Shown: piece after piece, positions 25,701 to 34,598 of the stretch
How positions within the stretch are numbered: position 1 is the stretch's first letter
Layout of the letters: each line of letters begins with the position of its first letter
NCBI GenBank assembly: GCA_041395565.1
Contig: JAWLAI010000003.1
Location: 372,001 to 436,000, forward strand
DNA from: Pseudomonadota bacterium
Lineage (GTDB): Bacteria; Pseudomonadota; Gammaproteobacteria; UBA9214
Length of the DNA: 64,000 nt
Direction of reading: 5' to 3'
The notes under the pieces: model-generated
Told to the model about the DNA's origin: nothing
Seen by the model: the letters and a program-made list of their open reading frames with translations, nothing else
Database searches by the model: none
Program-made: the position numbers and the translations under genes

Positions 25701-28585
25701 GGGCCGGCGTCGATATCGAACAGGGCAACAATACCCTGGTGGTGGAAACGCGCGCGGCCGACGGCCGGCTACTGGAGCGCATCGAGCGCGCCGTGCGCAT
25801 GTCGACCCTGCCGGTGCGCGCGGAACTGGTCGAGGCGCAGTCTCGCCTGGTCGCCGACGGCAGGCAGACACCGGTGATCGCGGTACGTCTGTACGATCGC
25901 GACGACCGACCCATCCGCGCCGGCCTGATCGGTGAATTCAGCGTCGAGCCCCCGCACGTGGCGCAGCAGAACATCGATGACCTGCAGCGCCAGCCGCTGG
26001 CGGGGCTGGATCGCGGCCGCCCGCGCTATCGCGTCGGCGCGGACGGGATCGCACTGATCGAGCTCGAGCCGACGACCCGGAGCGGCGTGGCCACACTGGT
26101 GATCCCGCTGGCGAACCGTGCCGCCACGCTGCGACCCTGGCTGCAGCCGGCGCCACGCGACTGGATCCTCGTGGGGCTGGCAGAGGGGAGCGTCGCGCAT
26201 GGCACCGTCAGCGGCAACCTGACATCGCTCGCGGACGCCGGCCTCGAGGCGGATACCTACACCGATGGCAAGCTGTCGTTCTTCGCCCGCGGCGGCATCA
26301 AGGGCGAGTGGCTGCTGACACTGGCCTACGATTCGGCCAAGGACCGGCAGGAGCGCGACACCCTGTTCCAGGAAATCGATCCCGACGCCTACTATCCCGT
26401 GTACGGCGATCGCATGGTTCAGGGCTATGATGCCTCCAGCCGGGACAAGCTCTACGTCCGGCTCGAACGCCGCCAGTACTACGCCCTGTTCGGCGATTAC
26501 CAGACCGGGCTGACCGTGACCGAGCTGGCCCGCTACGACCGCTCCCTGACCGGGTTCAAGTCCGAGCTGCGCAGCGGACGCTACAACCTGAATGCGTTTG
26601 CCAGCGACACCGCCCAGGACTTCGTGCGCGACGAGTTGCGCGGGGAAGGCACGTCGGGGTTGTACCGGCTGAGCCAGCCAGACCTGGTGTACGGGTCCGA
26701 GCAGGTGCGGCTGGAGACGCGTGACCGGTTCCGCCCGCAGCACGTGCTCTCCTCCCGGCCGCTGACGCGCAATATCGATTACAACATCGATTATGCCGCC
26801 GGTACCCTGTTCTTCCGGCAACCGGTGCCGAGCCAGGACGGCAGCCTGGATCCGGTATTCATCGTCATCGACTACGAGAGCGGGGCCGGCAGCACGGAAC
26901 ACCTGACCTATGGCGGGCGCGGTGCCGTGACGCTGGCAGGGGAGCAGGTCGAGCTCGGTGCCACCTATATCAGCCAGGGCGGCAGCGGCGGCGACGACCG
27001 GCTGCGGGGCGTCGATGCGACCGTCGATATCACCGCCAGCCTGCAGATGAAGCTGGAATACGCGAACAGCCGGGAACATACCGGCAGCGACCGCGACGCC
27101 TACTTCGCGGAGCTGCGCCAGAGTGCGGGCAGGGCCGACGGCAGCATCTATTACCGCGAGCAGGAAACCGGGTTCGGTCTGGGCCAGCAAAGCCGCAGCG
27201 GCGACGGTATCCGCAGCTACGGTTTCGACGGCCGCTACCGGCTGACCGATCGCTTCGATTTCACGGCACAGGCCTTCCGTCAGCACGACCTGGAAACCGC
27301 CGCCCAGCGCGACGTGCTCGAAGCCGGCATGGTGTACGACACCACCGACCAGGGCATGCATGCGGGTCTGCGCCAGGCCCGTGACCGCCGTGCCACGGGA
27401 CCCGACGATATCTCGCGCCAGCTCACGCTCGGCGCGCACCGCAGCCTGCTCGACAGCCGGCTGAACCTGCGCATCGACCACGACCAGTCGCTGCAGGACA
27501 ACAGCAACCCCGACTACCCGACTCGCACCCTGCTGGGCGCAGACTACCTGCTCAATCCCTCGACCGCCCTGTTCGTGGAGCAGGAACTGAGTTTCGGCGC
27601 GCAGCAGGACACCCGCGGTACCCGCGTCGGCATGCAGACCCGGCCCTGGGCGGGTACGACCGTGCACACCTCGCTGGAGCAGCGCGCGAGCGATTACGGG
27701 CCGCGCCTGCTGGCCAATGCCGGTGTGCAGCAGACCTGGCAGGTCGACGCGCACTGGAGCGTGGATGCCGGGCTGGACAGCAGCACGACCCTGCGCGAGC
27801 CGGGCGCGCAGCCGCTCAGCGCGGCGCTGCCGCCGGCATTCGGCGCGACCGAGGATTTCACCGCCGTGTCGCTTGGTGCCACCCGCCAGGACGAGGACTG
27901 GTCGTGGACCTCGCGCATCGAGCGCCGCAGCGCCGAGACGGAGGACAAGTGGAGCTTCACCAGCGGCGCGGCCGGCACGCCGCGCGCGGGTCTGGGGCTG
28001 TCGGCGCGCCTGCAGCTGTTCGCGACGGACAGCGCGAGCGGTGCCGACAGCCGGCAGGGCGAGTTGCGGCTCGGCATCGTGCGCCGTCCGTTCGGGCGGC
28101 GCTGGACGCTGCTGAACCGGACCGACCTGACCGTGGACAGCCGGGACGGGGATGCCGGGACGCTGCATGGCTGGAAGGCGGTCAACAACACGCTGGCGAA
28201 CTACCGCAGCGCCGGAAACCAGCTGAGCACCTTCTACGGCGCCAAGTATGGTCGTGACACGATCGACGGCATCGGTTATGACGGCTACACCGACGCCATC
28301 GGGCTCGAGGCGCGGCGCGATCTCGGCCGGCGCTGGGACGTGGGCGCGCGCGCCAGCACGCTGCGCAGCTGGCATGCGGATCAACAGCACTATTCCTACG
28401 GCGTGTCCGTCGGCTACAACCCCGCGACCAACGTCTGGGTGAGCGCCGGTTACAACTGGCGCGGTTACCGCGACGATGATTTTGCGCTGGCCGGCTACAC
28501 GGCAAGCGGGCCGTATCTGAGCCTGCGCTTCAAGTTCGACCAGGAGTCGGTGCGCGCAACCGCCGACTGGTTCAACCGGGACTGA
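22754..28585 (+). CDS. Giant DUF11–OmpA–beta-barrel outer-membrane protein
   Basis: 1943 residues (GTG 22754; ATG 22760 equally possible). Signal peptide with LLAGLLLLPGVAAAVPAG, then the PAGTLIHNTALATFNGG module shared with its neighbours. Ig/SD-repeat-like and DUF11 segments run to about residue 510; a carboxypeptidase-regulatory/Cna-B-like segment (GVRVYLENGTYAVTDAQGMF) is near 530-560. An OmpA-C-like peptidoglycan-binding domain occupies about 742-864 (GHTDNVRIN at about 785, NRRVELHIV at about 855). From about 1165 to the end are repeated amphipathic strands with many Tyr, Arg and Gln, including NIDYNIDYAAGTLFFRQPVP, consistent with a large outer-membrane barrel. The OmpA domain could tether it to the wall. 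Export or adhesion function is inference. Confidence 0.85.
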   Translation: MRMRVASTRRYHGLPACCGWLLAGLLLLPGVAAAVPAGTLIHNTALATFNGGLASVSNTVTTVTTWPRVPSSLEFLKYAPGSAAALPVPVAVTDYSSGGTVTGPFLPLPAPLPAASATPIDLGSPVPLAPATMFHQGEPVFVRLTDLDQNTDPARAETVTVSIGVGATGDTELLRLTETGPDTGIFTGYIQSYVAALAPAAATAANGQLGLRDAAEIVASYVDVSDNTDTSITSTFVDPYGRVFASSTGQLVDGVTLTLVDAATGAPAAVFGDDGVSAFPSTLTSGGSATDSSGTVYAFAPGTYRFPFVAPGSYRIVVTPPPGYIAPSVVPTAVLQALPGAPFALDEQGSRGAPFSVALGPAIQVDIPLDPGTTGFFLSKAASERVAAAGDFLQYRLRLSNETGVAASAAQITDTLPPGLRYRHGSASRGDSPLAEPAISADGRLLNFNLGDLADGAVVELRYVVEVAAGAPAGVAVNRATASAGNGTLVSNQAVASVEIRQDLLRDRNVLMGRVIAGDCDAPDSPASGAVAGVRVYLENGTYAVTDAQGMFHVEGVRPGSHVVQLDLDTLGPGYEPVICDEHTQFAGRAFSRFVDLQGGTLWRTDFHVRALPPPHAEVGLTFASSVDDHVATYHLALQGGDLPLGNLRLMINLPASVHYLSGSSVLDNASVADPESRGSVLIYPLGEATGAWTRELNFLAAVDANGETATLPARAFLMFDGPGQAGQRTPVVETVLQRVLHEHRLEGEAGTHFATFSAQLSDPDKAVLDRIAAELRGHRVLHIEAIGHTDNVRINPRARDQFADNLALSIARAQAVGDYLAGLLGLPDGALVIRGQGATRPYQLNSSDHGRASNRRVELHIVTETMLDAARLGELGRPGNITVEVAGAWQGPLIPDRKTSSAEVRQLTMPVYDRAWVESAQPGLQLLWPPEDHNPPIPSIRIAVKHDPAQELTVLLNGRPLGALNFDSRVSNGAGTVAVSQWAGVDIEQGNNTLVVETRAADGRLLERIERAVRMSTLPVRAELVEAQSRLVADGRQTPVIAVRLYDRDDRPIRAGLIGEFSVEPPHVAQQNIDDLQRQPLAGLDRGRPRYRVGADGIALIELEPTTRSGVATLVIPLANRAATLRPWLQPAPRDWILVGLAEGSVAHGTVSGNLTSLADAGLEADTYTDGKLSFFARGGIKGEWLLTLAYDSAKDRQERDTLFQEIDPDAYYPVYGDRMVQGYDASSRDKLYVRLERRQYYALFGDYQTGLTVTELARYDRSLTGFKSELRSGRYNLNAFASDTAQDFVRDELRGEGTSGLYRLSQPDLVYGSEQVRLETRDRFRPQHVLSSRPLTRNIDYNIDYAAGTLFFRQPVPSQDGSLDPVFIVIDYESGAGSTEHLTYGGRGAVTLAGEQVELGATYISQGGSGGDDRLRGVDATVDITASLQMKLEYANSREHTGSDRDAYFAELRQSAGRADGSIYYREQETGFGLGQQSRSGDGIRSYGFDGRYRLTDRFDFTAQAFRQHDLETAAQRDVLEAGMVYDTTDQGMHAGLRQARDRRATGPDDISRQLTLGAHRSLLDSRLNLRIDHDQSLQDNSNPDYPTRTLLGADYLLNPSTALFVEQELSFGAQQDTRGTRVGMQTRPWAGTTVHTSLEQRASDYGPRLLANAGVQQTWQVDAHWSVDAGLDSSTTLREPGAQPLSAALPPAFGATEDFTAVSLGATRQDEDWSWTSRIERRSAETEDKWSFTSGAAGTPRAGLGLSARLQLFATDSASGADSRQGELRLGIVRRPFGRRWTLLNRTDLTVDSRDGDAGTLHGWKAVNNTLANYRSAGNQLSTFYGAKYGRDTIDGIGYDGYTDAIGLEARRDLGRRWDVGARASTLRSWHADQQHYSYGVSVGYNPATNVWVSAGYNWRGYRDDDFALAGYTASGPYLSLRFKFDQESVRATADWFNRD

Positions 28586-28593
28586 GGCTGCGG

Positions 28594-31500
28594 ATGGGAC
28601 AGGTACGGCACACGTCAGACACTGCGATCAGGCCGCGCACGGGGCGTGCCGACGGCGGCGCCAGCGCCGCGTTCCGGCGCCTGCTGCTGGTAGGGAGCCT
28701 GCTGGCCTGCTGCGTACTGGCGCCCTGGCAGGCGGCCGTGGCCGGGGTTCCCGTCACCTTGTATCGCAGTTTCGTCGGCAACATGGACTACACCGCCACC
28801 GGCGGTTCCCTGCGTGCCGCGTCGAACAGCGTCAATCCCTGCGCGCTCGTCGCCAACGGCCGCAGCAGTGCCGTGCTCGGCGGCATCCCGGCCGGTGCCA
28901 CGGTCACCGCGGCCTATCTGTACTGGGCCGGCTCCGGTGCGGCGCCGGATTACAACGTCACACTCGACGGCATGCAGGTCAGTGCCGACCGCACCTTCAC
29001 CGAGACCTTCCGCACCGGCGGCACGGACTACGACTATTTCAGCGGCTTCGAGGACGTCACCGCCCACGTCGCCGCCAAGGGCAACGGCACCTATACCTTC
29101 GCCGGCCTGCGCGTCGACAACGGTGCGCCGTACTGCAACGTGTCCGCGGTCATGGCCGGCTGGAGCCTGCTGGTCGTTTACGAGCACGCATCCGAGCCGT
29201 TGCGCGCCGTCAACGTGTACGATGGTTTCCAGTATTTCCGCGGCGGCACCCTGTCGCTGACCGCAGGCAATTTCGTCATCCCCGCAACGGGCATCGACGG
29301 CAAGCACGGCGTACTGACCTGGGAGGGTGATGTCGAGAACTCGAGCGCCATGGGCGGCTACACCGAGGCGCTGACGTTCAACGGCACGGCCCTGACCGAC
29401 GGCCTCAACCCGCCGAGCAACCAGTTCAACTCGACTATCAACGTCCTCGGCAGCAACACCAGTTATGGCGTGGATCTCGATAACTACGATATCAGCAGCC
29501 TGCTCGTACCCGGCGCCACATCGGCCACGTCGGTCTACAGCTCCGGCGCCGACCTGGTGCTGCTGAGCATGGAGGTGCTGAGCGTCACGCATGCGCTGGC
29601 AGCGGATCTCGCCATCAGCAAGACCCACGCGGGCGATTTCGCGGTCGGGCAGCCGGGCGTCTATAACCTCGCTGTCAGCAACAACGGTCCGGCTGACGAG
29701 CCTGGTCCCGTGACCGTGCACGACACCCTGCCGGCCGGGCTGGGATTCGCGGCCGCGACCGGTACGGGTTGGAACTGTACGGCATCGGGGCAGGACGTGA
29801 GCTGTGTCCATCCCGGGCCGCTGGCCGGCGGTGCGAGCCTGCCGGGCATCACCCTGACGGTGGACGTGGGCGCTGCGGCGGTGCCCGCTGTCACCAATAC
29901 GGCGACGGTCACCGGTACCCGTTACGACAATCAGCCAGGGAACAACAGTGCCAGCGACAGCGCCGACGTCCTGCAGCCGGATCTGTCCGACTCGACCAAG
30001 ACGGTCATCGATGTCAACGGTGGAGACGTGGAGCTGGGTGACATCTTGCGCTATACGATCACGCTGATCGAACGCAACGGCACGGCGGTGTCCGGGGTGC
30101 GCGTCACCGATCCGTTGCCCGCGCACACCACGAATCTGACGGTGGTGTCCTGGCCGAACGGTGCCGGCAACGATTCGACCGCCACGCTGCTGGACATCGC
30201 CGGTATCACGCTGCCGCCGGGCGCGACCGACAGCATCGTGTTCGAGGTGACCGTCAGCGGCGGCGCCAGCGCCGGTGACAGCATCGCCAATACCGCGTCG
30301 GTCGCCAATCCGGCCGGTCCCGGTGCCAGCCCGGCTGCGCCGACCCTGACGGTGTCGGCATCGCAGCTCGCCGCCAGCGGCGACAAGGCGCTGTATCTGC
30401 AGCAAACGACCCTGTCGCGCAGGCTGCCCGGTGCACTCGGCAGCATCCGGATCAGCAAGGGCGACACGGCCAGCTGGACCCTGGATCCGGCCCTGGCCAC
30501 GGCGCTCACCATCGATGGCAGTAGCGGCGTGATCCCGGTGACACTGGTGCTGGACGAGACCGGTCCGGGGCAGGCGCGTGACTATGTCATCACGCTGTCC
30601 TCATCGGCGCTGGGTCCGCTGGCAACCCTGGCGCTCGCGAACGTGGACCTGAACCCTGCGGTCACCGCCACCTACAACCTGGTGCTGACGAGTCCCGGCG
30701 ACCGGGTGCTGCCGGCAGGTTCCAGTCTCACCCTGACCGTGGAGAATCGCACGACCGGTAACGGCAACCGGGCGATCCGCGTCGAGCCGAACGGTTCCTC
30801 CGTGAGCCTGCCGTCGAAAACGGTGATCAACGTCGACAGCGTGCAGCTCCATGACGCAGCCTATCCCGGCGGTGCCGCGCTCACTAACCTACAGCCGGGT
30901 GCGACGGTGTATATCCGGGCAGTGGTGAGCGATCCCTTCGGGAGTTTCGACATCACCTCGGCCGTGCTCGACCTCGCCGATCCCGCCGGTGCCTTGCTCC
31001 TCGCCGCGGTGCCCATGACCCAGGTGGCGGACTCCGGCGCCGCGACGAAGGTCTACGAGTACGCCTACACCCTGCCCGCCGCCGCGGGCGGCGGGACCTG
31101 GTCCGCGCGGGTGACGGCGCACGAGGGCAGCGAGGGCACGATCGCGCACCAGCGTACGGCCACATTCACTGTGACTGCCGGGGTGGCCGAGCTTACCCTG
31201 GTCAAGTCCGTGCAGACATTGTCCGATCCGCTGCACGGCACGTTCGACCCGTACAACATACCCGGCGCGCGGCTGCTCTACACCATCCAGGTCAGCAACA
31301 GCGGCGCTGGCGGCACGGATACCGACACGGTGGTGGTCAGCGACCTGATCCCGCCCGGCACCGCGCTGCTGGTCGGCGACCTCGGCGTGCCCGGTTCCGG
31401 GCCGGTGCTGTTCCTCGACGGCAGTCCGGCGAGCGGTCTGGGTTATACCTACAGCGCACTGGCCAGCCCGACGGATGACCTGGAGTTCTCCGTGGATGGC

Positions 31501-31650
31501 GCGGACTGGAGCTACGTCCCGACCGCCGATGCCGGCGGGGTGGATGCGGGCGTCCGTTATATCAGGATCCGGCCGCGGGGCGGCATGGCGGGTAACAGTG
31601 GCGGCGGGGATCCATCCTTCCAGCTGCGGTTCCTGGTCGAGATCCGCTAG
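28594..31650 (+). CDS. Large exported DUF11 repeat protein
   Basis: 1018 residues, starting 8 bases after the giant gene, so cotranscribed. The signal peptide is long (core LLLVGSLLACCVLAPWQAAVAG). The N-terminal 300 residues resemble the surface domain that often precedes DUF11 arrays (AAYLYWAGSGAAPDYNVTLD, then VYDGFQYFRGG). At least three DUF11 domains follow: near 345-450 (ADLAISKTHAGDFAVGQPG), 465-590 (DSTKTVIDVNGGDVELGDIL) and 860-1018 (LTLVKSVQTL). No membrane anchor is found at the C-terminus. Probably a surface or secreted partner of the preceding barrel protein. Confidence 0.84.
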   Translation: MGQVRHTSDTAIRPRTGRADGGASAAFRRLLLVGSLLACCVLAPWQAAVAGVPVTLYRSFVGNMDYTATGGSLRAASNSVNPCALVANGRSSAVLGGIPAGATVTAAYLYWAGSGAAPDYNVTLDGMQVSADRTFTETFRTGGTDYDYFSGFEDVTAHVAAKGNGTYTFAGLRVDNGAPYCNVSAVMAGWSLLVVYEHASEPLRAVNVYDGFQYFRGGTLSLTAGNFVIPATGIDGKHGVLTWEGDVENSSAMGGYTEALTFNGTALTDGLNPPSNQFNSTINVLGSNTSYGVDLDNYDISSLLVPGATSATSVYSSGADLVLLSMEVLSVTHALAADLAISKTHAGDFAVGQPGVYNLAVSNNGPADEPGPVTVHDTLPAGLGFAAATGTGWNCTASGQDVSCVHPGPLAGGASLPGITLTVDVGAAAVPAVTNTATVTGTRYDNQPGNNSASDSADVLQPDLSDSTKTVIDVNGGDVELGDILRYTITLIERNGTAVSGVRVTDPLPAHTTNLTVVSWPNGAGNDSTATLLDIAGITLPPGATDSIVFEVTVSGGASAGDSIANTASVANPAGPGASPAAPTLTVSASQLAASGDKALYLQQTTLSRRLPGALGSIRISKGDTASWTLDPALATALTIDGSSGVIPVTLVLDETGPGQARDYVITLSSSALGPLATLALANVDLNPAVTATYNLVLTSPGDRVLPAGSSLTLTVENRTTGNGNRAIRVEPNGSSVSLPSKTVINVDSVQLHDAAYPGGAALTNLQPGATVYIRAVVSDPFGSFDITSAVLDLADPAGALLLAAVPMTQVADSGAATKVYEYAYTLPAAAGGGTWSARVTAHEGSEGTIAHQRTATFTVTAGVAELTLVKSVQTLSDPLHGTFDPYNIPGARLLYTIQVSNSGAGGTDTDTVVVSDLIPPGTALLVGDLGVPGSGPVLFLDGSPASGLGYTYSALASPTDDLEFSVDGADWSYVPTADAGGVDAGVRYIRIRPRGGMAGNSGGGDPSFQLRFLVEIR

Positions 31651-31671
31651 ACCGTTATCCCGCACCGGCCC

Positions 31672-32133
31672 CTAGCGTGGCGGTGCGATGCGATACGTCG
31701 CATGACACCCCGTGCAGTTCTGCAGCAGGATTTCGAGTTGGCCCAGCGTGTGCTCGCGATCACCCAGCTGTTCGGCATCCAACGCGAGTTCGTCGAAGCG
31801 GCTATGGGTGTCGTATCCCAACTGCTTGAAGGGCAGCGGCAGCTTGCCCATCAGCGCGCCGGGCACTGCCTGCTGGGCCGCGCGACCGGCGCGGCGGGCG
31901 GGCGCCGCCGCGCGCGCGGGGTCGTTCGCCGCAATGGCGGCAGTGACCTGCTGCACGCTTTCGAGGAAGACGCGCATCTCGGCCAGTACCAGATCGCGTT
32001 CGGCCGGATCCAGCAGGATGGCGGTGCGGCCGTCGCCGGCTGATTCCACGCTGCCCTGAATCACGAAGCGGTAGATCACGCCGCCCGCCAGCAAGACCAG
32101 CAGCAGCACGAGTATCCAGCATATTCTGCACAT
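31672..32133 (-). CDS. Membrane-anchored class II c-type cytochrome-like protein
   Basis: 153 residues. An uncleaved N-terminal anchor is likely (CWILVLLLVLLAGGVIYRFVI). The single haem motif CTGCH is near the C-terminus (about residues 141-145), the class II (cytochrome c') arrangement, after a four-helix-type sequence (FDELALDAEQLGDREHTLGQL). Such proteins carry electrons or bind NO in the periplasm. AAGGAG lies 8 bases before ATG 32133. The gene is divergent from the LysR regulator and converges with the DUF11 operon, 21 bases from its stop. It may be controlled by the LysR protein. Confidence 0.82.
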   Translation of the reverse strand: MCRICWILVLLLVLLAGGVIYRFVIQGSVESAGDGRTAILLDPAERDLVLAEMRVFLESVQQVTAAIAANDPARAAAPARRAGRAAQQAVPGALMGKLPLPFKQLGYDTHSRFDELALDAEQLGDREHTLGQLEILLQNCTGCHATYRIAPPR

Positions 32134-32252
32134 GCTTATCTTCTCCTTGCCGTTTGCGCAGGTGGTTCAAACATGGCCGGGCTGCAGCACCGCCGGTTCG
32201 GCAACCGGCCGGGCCTGCAGCACGCACCGACTGCACGGACATATTAGGGACG

Positions 32253-32280
32253 TTGTCGGGCCGTGAAAACGGGGTATAGT
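32253..32280 (+). promoter_or_regulatory. Candidate sigma-70 promoter of the lysR gene
   Basis: TTGTCG (32253-32258) and TATAGT (32275-32280) with 16-base spacing. Transcription would begin near 32287, so the palindrome at 32291-32306 would lie just inside the transcribed region, a good position for autorepression. Confidence 0.45.
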
Positions 32281-32290
32281 CGAACAATGA

Positions 32291-32306
32291 GTTCCATTAA
32301 TGGAAC
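32291..32306. promoter_or_regulatory. Perfect 16-bp palindrome, candidate LysR-type operator
   Basis: GTTCCATTAATGGAAC is a perfect palindrome containing T-N11-A (TTCCATTAATGGAA), the LysR-box form. It ends 7 bases before the preferred lysR start codon and lies in the region shared with the divergent cytochrome gene. Confidence 0.6.
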
Positions 32307-32313
32307 GAAACAA

Positions 32314-33222
32314 ATGTCAAATCTGGATTTGAACGACTGGCTGCTATTCACCCGGATCGCGGATTCCGGCGGCCTGAGCGCAGCCAGCCGACGCATGGGC
32401 CTGCCCAAGTCCACCCTGAGCCGACGGCTGGCCCGACTGGAACAGCAATTCGGCGCCCGGCTCATCAACCGTCGCGGCCGCACATTCGAGCTGACCGCTG
32501 CCGGACGTCTGCTTTATGCGGAGTCGCAGCGGCTGTCCGAGCAGGTGGCAGGCGCGCGCGAGCGCCTGGCGGTGGGTACGGGGCGTGCAGGTGGCACGAT
32601 CCGGATGACCGCGCCCAAGACGCCGGGCGGGCGCTTTCTGGGTGCCTGGTTGGCGCATTTCCTGGCGGAGTATCCTGATATCCGCATCGAGCTGGATCTG
32701 AACGATCGTGTGGTCAGCCTGCACGAACAGGGTTACGACTTGGCGCTGCGGGTCGGACCGCTGGCGGACTCCACGCTCGTCGCCAGGTCGCTGGGCAGCA
32801 GCGAAAGAATGCTGGTAGCGGCTCCAGATGTATTCGCGCGCCATGATCGGCCCGCAGCACCGGCGCAGCTGGAAGGCCTGCCCTGCATCGGCTTTGGGGA
32901 ACAGAACAGCGGTATCGGAACCTGGTCGTTGCAGCGGGGGCGGCGGGTGCGGCAGGTGCGTTTCCAGCCCATACTGCGTTGCGATGACATGGCCACCATC
33001 CTGCAGGTATGTCGCGGCGGCGCCGGTATCGCGCTGATTCCGGGTTTCGTCTGTCACGAGGCATTGCAGGCCGGGGAGCTGGAGCGGGTGTTGCCCGACT
33101 GGCGCGGTCCAGCGGCGCAGTTCTACCTGCTATATCCGGAACGCAGACTGCTGCCTGAGCGCGTGCGGCTGCTCGTGGATTTTCTCGTCGCGTGCAGCAA
33201 AACGGGACAGGCGCGGCGCTAA
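32314..33222 (+). CDS. LysR-family transcriptional regulator
   Basis: 302 residues from ATG 32314 (MSNLDLNDWLLFTRIADSGG), the usual LysR beginning; an ATG at 32287 and a GTG at 32263 are in frame but would place the palindrome inside the coding sequence. The N-terminal helix-turn-helix is GGLSAASRRMGLPKSTLSRRLARLEQQFGA-type (about residues 17-46), followed by the linker helix and a type 2 periplasmic-binding-protein-like effector domain (IRMTAPKTPGG onward, CRGGAGIALIPGF near 235). It most resembles the large subgroup of the family that acts as local regulators. The divergent cytochrome gene is the obvious target. Confidence 0.92.
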   Translation: MSNLDLNDWLLFTRIADSGGLSAASRRMGLPKSTLSRRLARLEQQFGARLINRRGRTFELTAAGRLLYAESQRLSEQVAGARERLAVGTGRAGGTIRMTAPKTPGGRFLGAWLAHFLAEYPDIRIELDLNDRVVSLHEQGYDLALRVGPLADSTLVARSLGSSERMLVAAPDVFARHDRPAAPAQLEGLPCIGFGEQNSGIGTWSLQRGRRVRQVRFQPILRCDDMATILQVCRGGAGIALIPGFVCHEALQAGELERVLPDWRGPAAQFYLLYPERRLLPERVRLLVDFLVACSKTGQARR

Positions 33223-33288
33223 TGCCCAGCATATCCAGACGGCGACGCCTGGCCGACGATAACTATGTGATAGTTCCGAAGGGCCGGT

Positions 33289-34227
33289 TCAGGGTTCCTG
33301 CGCATCCTGCACGTCCGGACGCTTTACCGGCATCAGGTTGGCGCGCGTAACGCCCAGCCACAACGCCAGCGGGCTGGCGACGTAGATCGAGGACACGGTG
33401 CCGATCAGGATGCCGACGATCAGCGCCAGCGCGAAGCCGTGGATGACGGGACCGCCAAAGAAATACAGCGCCAGCACCACGAGCAGGGTCGTGCCGCTGG
33501 TCATGATGGTCCTGGATAGGGTCTGGTTGATCGAGGCGTTCATTACCTCGATCACGCCGCCGGTGCGCATGCGCCGGAAGTTCTCGCGGATACGGTCGAA
33601 TACCACGATGGTGTCGTTCAGCGAATAGCCGATGACGGCGAGCACCGCGGCCAGCACGGTGAGATCGAACTCGATCCGGAACAGCGAGAAAATACCCAGC
33701 GTGAAGATCGTGTCATGCACGGTGGCAAGCACGGCACCCAGGGAAAAACGCCATTCGAAACGCAGCATCACGTAGATGAAGATGCCGATCAGCGCGAACA
33801 GCATTGCCAGTCCGCCCTGTTCGGTGAGCTCACTGCCGATCTGCGCACCCACGTATTCGACCTTGCGCATCTCGACCTTGCCGGTGCCGGCCTGCTGCAA
33901 CGCTTCCAGTACGTGCGTGCTCAGGCCGGCGCTGTCCTCGCCTGCGCGTGGGGCGATCCGCACCATGATGTCGCGTGCGGATCCGTATTCCTGCACCACG
34001 GCATCGGCAAATCCGCCCTTGCCCAGCGCGCTGCGCACGTCCGCCAGCTTGACGGGTGTCGCGTAGCTGACTTCGATGATGGTGCCGCCGCTGAAATCCA
34101 GCCCGAGCGCCAGCCCCTGGGTCAGCAGCGAACCAAGGCTGACGGCGATCATTACCACCAGCAGCGCGGCCATCAGCCTGCGCCTGCCCATGAAATCGAT
34201 TTGCGTTCCGGTTTTGAAGAATTCCAT
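33289..34227 (-). CDS. secF: Protein-export membrane protein SecF
   Basis: 312 residues from ATG 34227 (MEFFKTGTQIDFMGRRR). SecF with SecD forms the proton-driven accessory complex of the Sec translocon. Six membrane segments can be counted. Diagnostic segments are GLDFSGGTIIEVSY, the P4 domain with VEYVGAQIGSELTEQG, IGYSLNDTIVVFDRIRENFR, and NQTLSRTIMTSGTTLLVVLALYFFGG. The usual upstream partners yajC and secD are absent: the 370 bases upstream hold no gene and the next gene is a DUF349 protein. So this is either a displaced or a second secF. No defect is visible in the protein. Confidence 0.95.
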   Translation of the reverse strand: MEFFKTGTQIDFMGRRRLMAALLVVMIAVSLGSLLTQGLALGLDFSGGTIIEVSYATPVKLADVRSALGKGGFADAVVQEYGSARDIMVRIAPRAGEDSAGLSTHVLEALQQAGTGKVEMRKVEYVGAQIGSELTEQGGLAMLFALIGIFIYVMLRFEWRFSLGAVLATVHDTIFTLGIFSLFRIEFDLTVLAAVLAVIGYSLNDTIVVFDRIRENFRRMRTGGVIEVMNASINQTLSRTIMTSGTTLLVVLALYFFGGPVIHGFALALIVGILIGTVSSIYVASPLALWLGVTRANLMPVKRPDVQDAQEP

Positions 34228-34598
34228 ATGTATGCTCGCAGTTTGCATTGGCCGCCTGACGTGGCGGCGGCGCAGCGGCGGAAGCTTCCGGCGCTGCCAG
34301 TCGCACAACCGCACCGCAGGTTGTGCCGGACTGGCACCCCCTGCCGTCGCGGTCATGCCGGCCGGGAGATCGGTGCGGGCATTTCGACCGGGCGGCCGGG
34401 GGAAAGTTACTGCGCGCGTGAAATATTTCCGCGCCGCGGATGCATGCGCAGCGTGGCGGGATGGCGCTTGGATGTACAGGTGCGGCAGCTTTGCCGCCGT
34501 GGCCGTGCGCAGCCCGCCGTTCCGGAGCGCGGGCGGGTCGAGCCGGGGTCAGCACCCGACCGGCCGGCTGTAGCCAGCGGCGGGAACGGGGCGGTGCG
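34228..34598. other. Intergenic region, no secD or other gene
   Basis: 371 bases between secF and the DUF349 gene, both on the minus strand. No supported coding sequence, RNA or strong hairpin; it must hold any separate secF promoter, but none is recognisable. Confidence 0.5.

Noticed and set aside
25769..28390. An 873-codon open frame on the minus strand opposite the giant DUF11 gene.
   Set aside because: It is Arg/His/Val-rich, lacks any domain or start signal and mirrors a well-supported gene; high GC produces such long shadows.
19709..31650. Repetitive DUF11 DNA considered as a CRISPR-like or satellite array.
   Set aside because: Similarity is at protein level only; there are no regularly spaced identical DNA repeats.
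33261..33275. Hairpin AACTAT/ATAGTT between lysR and secF as a convergent terminator.
   Set aside because: Only six AT-rich pairs and no T-run; too weak to call.
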